Shown here piece after piece: positions 59,141 through 64,000 of a stretch of 64,000 nt of DNA. Numbering within the stretch: position 1 is the stretch's first letter; the number at the start of each line of letters is the position of its first letter. The translations under genes and the position numbers were made by a program. The stretch is from CAHJXG01 sp964235485 (lineage in GTDB: Bacteria > Pseudomonadota > Alphaproteobacteria > Acetobacterales > Acetobacteraceae): the NCBI GenBank assembly GCA_964235485.1, contig CAXSAZ010000019.1, positions 1-64,000 on the forward strand, given 5' to 3'. Under the pieces are notes generated by a model. That model saw only the letters and a program-made list of their open reading frames with translations, had not been told where the DNA came from and did not search any database.

Positions 59141-59542
59141 GGAGGACGGGCCGTGACGCCGGGGGGTGGCGTGACGGCCTGGCTGGTCCGCTTTCCCTTG
59201 CTGCCGGCGCTGGCCGGGCTTGTCGGTCAGCACCGGCAGCGAGGCCGCGGGCGGGCCGAGCTTCAATCTCGGTCGTCAAACACAGGAACGGGCGTCCTCG
59301 GCGCCAAGGGCGGCAGATGCTTGCGGACCCGCTTGTAGTCGGAAGTGCCGGGAGCGCAGCTCCGCATCGCCGACGCCGGCCCGCGCTGTTGTCCGAAGGC
59401 GCAGGACGACCGTGCCGTCCTGCTCCATCCGGGCCGATCCGATCTGGTTTCTTCTCGGCAAAGCCTGTTCTGCCACGACCAAGGGAGGGTTCAGGGTTGG
59501 GATCATTGGCCTGCCTCGCGGCTTTGACGGTGGTGCCCGCAC
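59141..59542. other. 402-bp region after gltB without a supported gene
   Basis: The stretch lies between gltB and the convergent toxin/immunity genes. A minus-strand frame around 59276-59440 has GC-ending codons (EQDGTVVLRLRTTARAG) but no recognisable family, start signal or operon context, so it is not called. It may be decayed DNA associated with the toxin locus. No hairpin strong enough for a terminator was found by eye. Confidence 0.3.
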
Positions 59543-59914
59543 TCAAAGCGAGTGCAGCAACGGCGAGATGGCGAAGCCGTCCAGGCCGTCGCTTTTCGGT
59601 CCCCACTGCTCCACCAAGTCGGCGTGCAAGCCTGGGTCCGCCCGAAGCAGGCGCGCAACCCTGTCCCATAACGTCGAGGAAACCGCCTCCCTGTTGGCCA
59701 GGTCCTCAAGCGAGCCGAGGATGAGCGCCAGGAGGGCGTGTTTCTCATCCCCGCTCAAGGCGTGTTTCTCAGCGTAGGAAACGAACTCATCCACCCGGTC
59801 CGGGTCCGCCAATTCGATGTCCCAGTCCTGTTCCCGACCGGTCGCGCGCAGGCGCAGCGCTTGGTTCAGAACCGTCATCGCTTGCTTGGTCAGGTATGTC
59901 ATCGTGGTCCTCAA
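59543..59914 (-). CDS. Probable immunity protein of the adjacent polymorphic toxin
   Basis: The 123-residue acidic protein (YLTKQAMTVLNQALRLRATG, then IELADPDRVDEFVSYAEKHA and LILGSLEDLANREAVSS) is helical, lacks a signal peptide and has no family I can name. Its start overlaps the toxin stop (ATGA at 59911-59914) and its size and acidity suit a cytoplasmic immunity partner. The call is by position; the sequence itself is uncharacterised. Confidence 0.6.
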   Translation of the reverse strand: MRTTMTYLTKQAMTVLNQALRLRATGREQDWDIELADPDRVDEFVSYAEKHALSGDEKHALLALILGSLEDLANREAVSSTLWDRVARLLRADPGLHADLVEQWGPKSDGLDGFAISPLLHSL

Positions 59915-60720
59915 GGCTCGGGGTATGCCGTCTTGACGCCTTTGCCACCGGGTATAAGGCGGATTGCTCGCGCCGGTGAAAAGCTGCCATCCGGATTGAT
60001 GATACGTGCTGGGAACCCTTCTGGCACGGGAAGGGAAACCGGGCCACCTTTCGCTTTGTCCAGATTTTTCTGAATGAAACGCGCCGCAGCTTGGTTGTCT
60101 AAGAACTGCCCATTTGGCGTTCCCATGGCCCTGGCACGGTTCGTCAAAAATGCCGTGGCATCCTGCCCATGCTTGTCGAAGGTGTGGCCGAAGCGAGATC
60201 GGCTTAGTGGGATGGCCTGCTCCGCTTCCCCAACCGTGCCCATTTCTTCATTCCCAGCAGTTTTGCTTTCTGGTTTAGCCGCGTTCTCAGCCGATGGCCG
60301 GCTCTCGGGCACGGCTTGTCTCAGGCCGGTTCCGGCCAGGGCGCGGGCCACGGCGGCTGCTCCCTTGGCGGCGGCAGCGCCGACGCCGAGCAGCGTCTCA
60401 ATCGGATAAACCGGCCGGATCGCGTCACGGGCGGGATCAGGCGGCTGCCGGCTCTTCTCGATGGCGGCCTGCGTAGCCGGGTCGCGGGCACGTGCCTGGG
60501 CGTCGGCGACGAACTGCGGCCAGCGGTCGATTCCAACTGCCTCCATCGCTTCGGCGAGCTTGCCGGACGCTTCCCGGAGGTCGTCGTGGCTGGTCGCCGT
60601 CACGACGCCGAGGGCCGCGCCGTATAGGCTGCGCACCACGGGATCATCGGCACTACGCCCGAACAGCCAAGACCCAAAGGCCGCCCGGCTGAGCGCGGTG
60701 CCGCGCACCCAGGCCGCCAT
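59911..60720 (-). CDS. Polymorphic-toxin protein with C-terminal HTFDKHG RNase-like domain
   Basis: The 269-residue protein has a helical N-terminal part, a hydrophobic helix (LLGVGAAAAKGAAAVARALAG, residues 111-131, in part), a linker rich in Glu/Pro/Ala and a compact C-terminal domain from residue 172. That domain contains RFGHTFDKHGQDATAFL (His179, His184), NGQFLDNQAAARFIQKNL and a final IRLIPGGKGVKTAYP. The pattern resembles BECR-fold ribonuclease toxins of the HTWxKHG type, so tRNA or mRNA cleavage is plausible. The ORF starts at ATG 60720, but an in-frame stretch upstream without a start codon continues its sequence, so it is probably the 3' part of a frameshifted longer gene. Confidence 0.65.
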   Translation of the reverse strand: MAAWVRGTALSRAAFGSWLFGRSADDPVVRSLYGAALGVVTATSHDDLREASGKLAEAMEAVGIDRWPQFVADAQARARDPATQAAIEKSRQPPDPARDAIRPVYPIETLLGVGAAAAKGAAAVARALAGTGLRQAVPESRPSAENAAKPESKTAGNEEMGTVGEAEQAIPLSRSRFGHTFDKHGQDATAFLTNRARAMGTPNGQFLDNQAAARFIQKNLDKAKGGPVSLPVPEGFPARIINPDGSFSPARAIRLIPGGKGVKTAYPEP

Positions 60721-60911
60721 GGCCTCCCTTAAGCGGGGCAGGGTGCCGCTGTTGTATTGCGCCTCCGCTTGCCCACGCCGGGCCGCCGGAAGCGACGCCA
60801 GCGCGCCATAGGCAAGGCCAAAACACGGTCAGCCGTGCTTTGCCCGGCCACGGACGAGCCGGGCGCGGGCTGTTTTACCTTATTGGCCGCTGTCCCGTGC
60901 CCGAACCACAT
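60721..60911 (-). pseudogene. N-terminal segment of the toxin gene, out of frame by one base
   Basis: From ATG 60911 the frame reads MWFGHGTAANKVKQPAPGSS and SVAGQSTADRV, then becomes basic nonsense. In the toxin frame the DNA reads FGLAYGALASLPAARRGQAE, AQYNSGTLPRLREA and runs into Met1 of the toxin, but no start codon exists there. Joining the two at the TTTT run (60820-60823 on the minus strand) by one added T gives continuous protein-like sequence. Either the gene is frameshifted or one base was lost in the assembly. Confidence 0.55.
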
Positions 60912-61254
60912 GTGAACACTGCCGTCCTTGATCCTCCCAACTCATCAGCGCCACTCCTGCTCTAAGCCCATAGCATTAGAACAAAAAGTGATCGTTTGCA
61001 AAACAAAACTTCATTTGGCGTCGGCCACGGCAGAGGCGTTGCGGGCGTCCGTGACCCAAGCGCCGCTCATCCGCGCGCGTCCGTTGCGTCCGCCCGTTCG
61101 GAGGCATCAAGGACGCCGGCGGCGCGGCGCCGCTTCGTGCTTTGCCGGAAATGACCGGGAACCGGATCGGTGCGCTCGCCGCAAACGCCGGCCCCACGCG
61201 CAACCCGCCTCGCCCGCCCGGCGTTGCCGCCGCGAACGTGCAAGGGAACCCCCC
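60912..61254. other. Divergent intergenic region, 343 bp
   Basis: The DNA at 60940-61020 is AT-richer and could hold promoters for the leftward toxin locus and the rightward MAPEG gene. CGCCGCAAACGCCGG near 61180 resembles one arm of the palindromic element, but the other arm is absent. No gene is supported. AAGGG at 61242-61246 precedes the MAPEG ATG by eight bases. Confidence 0.4.
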
Positions 61255-61641
61255 ATGACCACCGAACTCGCCTTGCTCGCCTGGGCGGTCGTGCTCGGCC
61301 TCGTGCACGTGGTGGCCACGGGGCATTTCACCACCCGGCAGCACGGCCTGGCCTACAACATGAGCCCGCGCGACGAGCAGAAGCCGCTCACCGGCGTCGG
61401 CGCGCGGGTGCAGCGGGCGTTCGCCAACTACATGCAGACCTTTCCCTTTTTCGCCGCCGCCGTGCTCGCGGCGCACGCCGCCGGGCGGCACGGGTGGCTC
61501 ACGGTGGTGGGCGCGCATCTCTACTTCTGGGCGCGGCTGGCCTACGTGCCGCTGTATGCGGCGGGCATCCCCGTCGCGCGCACCGTGGCCTTCGGCGCAT
61601 CCGCGCTGGGCATCGTGATGATCCTGCTCGCGCTGATCTGA
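61255..61641 (+). CDS. MAPEG-family membrane protein
   Basis: The 128-residue protein has four hydrophobic helices and the MAPEG plan: ELALLAWAVVLGLVHVVATG, the conserved RVQRAFANYMQTFPFFAAAVL, where Arg and Glu/Asn positions bind glutathione in relatives, and LYFWARLAYVPLYAAGIPVAR. Many bacterial MAPEG proteins have no known substrate. It is 45 bases upstream of a glutathione S-transferase gene, so a joint role in glutathione-dependent detoxification is likely. ATG 61255 follows AAGGG by eight bases. Confidence 0.9.
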   Translation: MTTELALLAWAVVLGLVHVVATGHFTTRQHGLAYNMSPRDEQKPLTGVGARVQRAFANYMQTFPFFAAAVLAAHAAGRHGWLTVVGAHLYFWARLAYVPLYAAGIPVARTVAFGASALGIVMILLALI

Positions 61642-61686
61642 AGCAGCGGTTGGCGCGCGCCGCCCGGGATGCGATAAGCGGACACC

Positions 61687-62358
61687 ATGCGCGTCCTGCA
61701 CCACCTGCCGCTGTCGCCCTTTGCCCGCAAGGTCCGCCTGGTGCTGGCCGAGAAGCGGCTGCCGTTCGAGCTGCAGTTGGAAAAGGTGTGGGAGCGGCGA
61801 CCCGAGTACCTCGCCCTGAACCCGGCCAACACCGTGCCGACGCTGATCGAGGAGAACGGGCTGGCGATCCCGGACAGCGGGGTGATCTGCGAGTACCTGG
61901 AGGAAGCCTATCCCGACGCCCCCTCCCTGCTCGGCGCCACGCTGGCGGAGCGGGTGGAGGTGCGTCGCCTGTTGGCCTGGTTCGACGGCAAGATGGCGCG
62001 CGAGGTGACGGCGAACCTGCTGGGCGAGAAGTTCATGAAGCGGCTGATGGGCCGGGGCAACCCGGACGGCGCGCTGCTGCGGACGGGCTACGCCGCGCTC
62101 CGGGACCACATGGGCTACATCGGCTGGCTGGCGGAGCAGCGGACGTGGCTGGCGGGGGCCACGCTGTCGCTTGCGGACTTCGCGGCGGCGGCGCATCTGT
62201 CGGCGTTGGACTTCGCGAGCGACGTGGACTGGTCGGTGTCGCCTGCGACGCGGGACTGGTACGCGCGGATGAAGTCGCGTCCGAGCTTCCGGGCGCTGCT
62301 CGCGGACCGGGTGCCGGGGGTGATGCCGCCGGGGCATTACGCGGATTTGGATTTCTGA
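61687..62358 (+). CDS. Glutathione S-transferase
   Basis: The 223-residue protein has a thioredoxin-fold N-domain (MRVLHHLPLSPFARKVRLVL, then NPANTVPTLIEENGLAIPDS, where the cis-Pro and Asp-Ser bind glutathione) and an all-helical C-domain from about residue 85 with TLSLADFAAAAHLSALD, the folding N-capping box. The first catalytic residue is probably Ser10, as in beta/chi-like bacterial GSTs; a Cys is absent there. It lies directly after the MAPEG gene and is probably co-transcribed. Confidence 0.92.
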   Translation: MRVLHHLPLSPFARKVRLVLAEKRLPFELQLEKVWERRPEYLALNPANTVPTLIEENGLAIPDSGVICEYLEEAYPDAPSLLGATLAERVEVRRLLAWFDGKMAREVTANLLGEKFMKRLMGRGNPDGALLRTGYAALRDHMGYIGWLAEQRTWLAGATLSLADFAAAAHLSALDFASDVDWSVSPATRDWYARMKSRPSFRALLADRVPGVMPPGHYADLDF

Positions 62359-62461
62359 GCGGCGCCAGGCTTCCTGGCGGTGGCGCGGGCACGGCGTCTC
62401 GCTATCCTGAAGGCGGCCAGATCAGGCCCCGGTTCCGTTCTTGCTGCACTGGAACACCACG

Positions 62462-62893
62462 ATGCCCACCGGCTACGACCAAGACGTGATGGCGTGGGCC
62501 GTTGAGCAGGCCCGCCTGCTCCGCCAAGGCCAGTTCGACCAGCTCGACATCGAACACATCGCGGACGAGATCGAGGACGTGGGCAAGAGCGAGAAGCGCG
62601 AGTTGGCGAGCCGCATGGCCGTGTTGCTGGCCCACCTCCTGAAGTGGCAGCACCAACCTGAGCGTCGGGGCGGAAGCTGGGAGCGCACGGTGCGCGAACA
62701 GCGCAAGCAGGTGCTGCGCAAGCTCAAGGAAACGCCGAGCCTCCGTCCTTTGCTGAGCGACCCGGATTGGGTCGAGGGCGCATGGGGCGACGCGGTGATG
62801 CTGGCGGTCAGCGAGACGGGCTTTGATGCTTTCCCGGAAGCCTGCCCCTGGCCCCTCGCGGATGTGCTCGCGGACGGGTGGCTGCCCGCTTAA
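62462..62893 (+). CDS. DUF29 family protein (second of two)
   Basis: The 143-residue protein has the same plan as the DUF29 protein at 50658: YDQDVMAWAVEQARLLRQGQ, IEHIADEIEDVGKSEKRELA, LLAHLLKWQHQPERRGGSW and a C-terminal YxF-like region ending FPEACPWPLADVLADGWLP, also seen as PEACPATLDELLG in the first copy. ATG 62462 is preferred to the upstream TTG. The function of DUF29 is unknown. The two copies differ considerably and are not a recent duplication. Confidence 0.9.
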   Translation: MPTGYDQDVMAWAVEQARLLRQGQFDQLDIEHIADEIEDVGKSEKRELASRMAVLLAHLLKWQHQPERRGGSWERTVREQRKQVLRKLKETPSLRPLLSDPDWVEGAWGDAVMLAVSETGFDAFPEACPWPLADVLADGWLPA

Positions 62894-63114
62894 GCAGCTT
62901 CAAGTCGCTGACGGCCGGCGACGCCCGGCAGCAACCCCGGTGTGCAACGAGCGTGGCCTCCACGGCCCCGAACCGCGCCGTTATGGGGCAGAGAAACTGC
63001 ATTTCAGCGCTCGGCAGAAACCCGAAAAACCAAGCTGAATAAACACGACAAGTCATAACTGCGTATTGGTAACGAAAATGTGATAATAATTATGTCTTCA
63101 GCAACAGGTGGCAT

Positions 63115-63645
63115 ATGCTTAAAACAATTTGCGTTTTCCCGCTCGCAATGCTTTCCGCATGTGCGACGCTTGTGAACGGAAGCAGTCAAAACGTGACGGT
63201 GTCCACCAACCCGCCCGGGGCAAGCTGCACACTGGACCGGATCGGCGCGCGGGTCGGCGCGATCCCCGCGACGCCGGGCAGCGTGCGCCTGGACAAGAGC
63301 AAAAACGACTTATCCGTGACCTGCGCCAAGGACGGCTACCAAACCGCGACGGTTTCGCGCGCCCCAAGCTTCGGCGGCGCGACATTTGGCAATATTATCG
63401 CGGGCGGCGTGATCGGCGTTGTCGTGGACGCTGCTTCGGGCGCCAACTACAGCTACCCCGACGACATCCGCGTCGACTTGGCGGCCAGCCCGGCCCCGGC
63501 TACGCCGCCTATGGCATTGCAAGCCCCGTCGAACGGTCCCGACGCGCCGATCCGCCTCATGCCGGTGGCGGCGCAGCCGGAAACTCCGTCCACGCGGATC
63601 AAACCGACGAGAATCTCGGCCACCGCCGGCCAGTACCGGCAGTAG
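63115..63645 (+). CDS. Small lipoprotein of unknown function
   Basis: The 176-residue precursor has a lipoprotein signal with lipobox LSAC (Cys16) after TICVFPLAM. The mature part begins ATLVNGSSQNVTVSTNPPGA followed by CTLDRIGARVGAIPATPGSV, a PEGA-like beta fold seen in many bacterial lipoproteins. There is a glycine-rich hydrophobic hairpin (GNIIAGGVIGVVVDAASG) and a proline-rich tail. It is expected in the outer or inner membrane facing the periplasm. AT-rich DNA with several TATAAT-like stretches at 63060-63100 is a likely promoter. Confidence 0.82.
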   Translation: MLKTICVFPLAMLSACATLVNGSSQNVTVSTNPPGASCTLDRIGARVGAIPATPGSVRLDKSKNDLSVTCAKDGYQTATVSRAPSFGGATFGNIIAGGVIGVVVDAASGANYSYPDDIRVDLAASPAPATPPMALQAPSNGPDAPIRLMPVAAQPETPSTRIKPTRISATAGQYRQ

Positions 63646-63684
63646 CCGCAAGCGGCGTGGGACACCGCAACCCCGCGCCGCCCC

Positions 63685-64000
63685 TCACCCCACCAGCCAC
63701 CGCAGCGACCGCCGGAGCGCCGCCGCCCCATCCCGCTCGAACCACCTGCCGTGCGCAAAGATCACCCGCTCCGGCCCCAGCGCCAGCAGCGTTTCCGCCG
63801 CCGCCGCCGCTGCCCGGCGCCGCAGCTTGTACACCCCCCGCAAATAGGCCGGCGGCATCCCGTCCGGCGCCAGGATGCCGAGCAGCCGGGCCACCGGGCG
63901 CACCGCCGCCGGCAGCATGGGCGCTTCCAGGTTCACCACCAGATCGGTCAGCACCAGCGTGCGCGACGCCCGGTGGAACAGCGCCACCTCCTGGAACCCG
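63685..64000 (-). CDS. DUF4336-like / metallo-beta-lactamase-fold protein, 5' end beyond window
   Basis: The frame runs off the right edge, reading EVALFHRASRTLVLTDLVVNLEAP and later VYKLRRRAAAAAAETLLALGPERVIFAHGRWFE, the C-terminal part of DUF4336 proteins, which are degenerate metallo-beta-lactamase-fold proteins. Only the last 105 residues are visible; the real start is outside the window, so the GTG at 63985-63987 is internal. It is convergent with the lipoprotein gene 39 bases away. The function is unknown. Confidence 0.75.
   Translation of the reverse strand, partial: GFQEVALFHRASRTLVLTDLVVNLEAPMLPAAVRPVARLLGILAPDGMPPAYLRGVYKLRRRAAAAAAETLLALGPERVIFAHGRWFERDGAAALRRSLRWLVG

Noticed and set aside
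59276..59542. Leftward open frame of 88 codons after gltB
   Set aside because: Codon pattern is only partly coding-like, no family resemblance, and no ribosome binding site at any start.
61180..61195. CGCCGCAAACGCCGG as another copy of the palindromic element
   Set aside because: Only one arm is present; without the second arm or flanks, chance occurrence in GC-rich DNA is likely.
1..64000. CRISPR arrays, rRNA operons, canonical tRNAs, intact IS elements or prophage
   Set aside because: No regularly spaced repeats, conserved rRNA segments, tRNA cloverleafs, DDE transposases or phage structural genes were recognised on either strand.

Overview
The window is very GC-rich (visibly around 70 percent), with almost every third codon position G or C, and looks like the chromosome of an alphaproteobacterium. 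Acetobacteraceae or another Rhodospirillales is the best guess. It rests on the mix of families (NDUFA9-like epimerase, DUF29 pairs, MAPEG, 'NPDVAAAG' secreted repeats, a CoxL-like oxidase fed by an ABC importer) and is an inference, since no rRNA or phylogenetic marker is present. No canonical tRNA, rRNA, CRISPR array or intact insertion sequence was seen.

Layout. 0-6 kb: a RAYT transposase framed by two inverted REP hairpins, a LysR/SDR divergent pair, and a translationally coupled L-fucose-type sugar oxidation operon (fucU, aldose dehydrogenase, lactonase, Gfo/Idh). 6-21 kb: mostly leftward housekeeping and accessory genes: a Kef-type antiporter, a PIN/ribbon-helix-helix toxin-antitoxin pair with a perfect palindromic operator, a cNMP-binding/thioredoxin-reductase-like flavoprotein that lacks the redox CxxC, GH15, MaoC, a sulfatase/phosphonate hydrolase, a sugar porter, a drug exporter and a Tat-exported GH5-like glycosidase. 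22-27 kb: acyl-CoA dehydrogenase plus CoA-transferase, a CPA1 antiporter, YccF, and a junction where two convergent genes have both lost their 3' ends.

The centre of interest is 27.8-32.8 kb. Three tandem, structurally related non-coding RNAs precede a Ro60/TROVE gene and an RtcB RNA ligase gene. Each folds as a Y-RNA-like lower stem, internal loop and upper stem. The middle RNA carries a nearly complete tRNA body in circularly permuted order: T arm, acceptor stem capped by a GCAA tetraloop, U8-A9, then D arm. RtcB is interrupted by a 349-residue intein with an HNH-like region, placed exactly before the catalytic metal-binding cysteine. The Y RNA, Ro60 and RtcB genes probably form an RNA repair or quality-control locus, with a divergent Xre-type regulator beside it.

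33-40 kb is a leftward catabolic operon: nitrate/sulfonate-type ABC importer, solitary molybdopterin subunit with Gln in place of the usual catalytic Glu, and FAD amine oxidase. 40-50 kb holds an FAD/NAD(P) protein, a DegT-type PLP enzyme, an unknown protein, a YbdK-type ligase and a giant secreted repeat protein. Copies of one short palindromic DNA element sit in frame inside three of these coding sequences and once between genes. 50-64 kb holds the glutamate synthase genes in the order gltD, unknown gene, gltB, a calcium-binding repeat protein, a frameshifted polymorphic-toxin/immunity pair, MAPEG, GST, two DUF29 proteins, a lipoprotein and a truncated DUF4336-like gene at the right edge.
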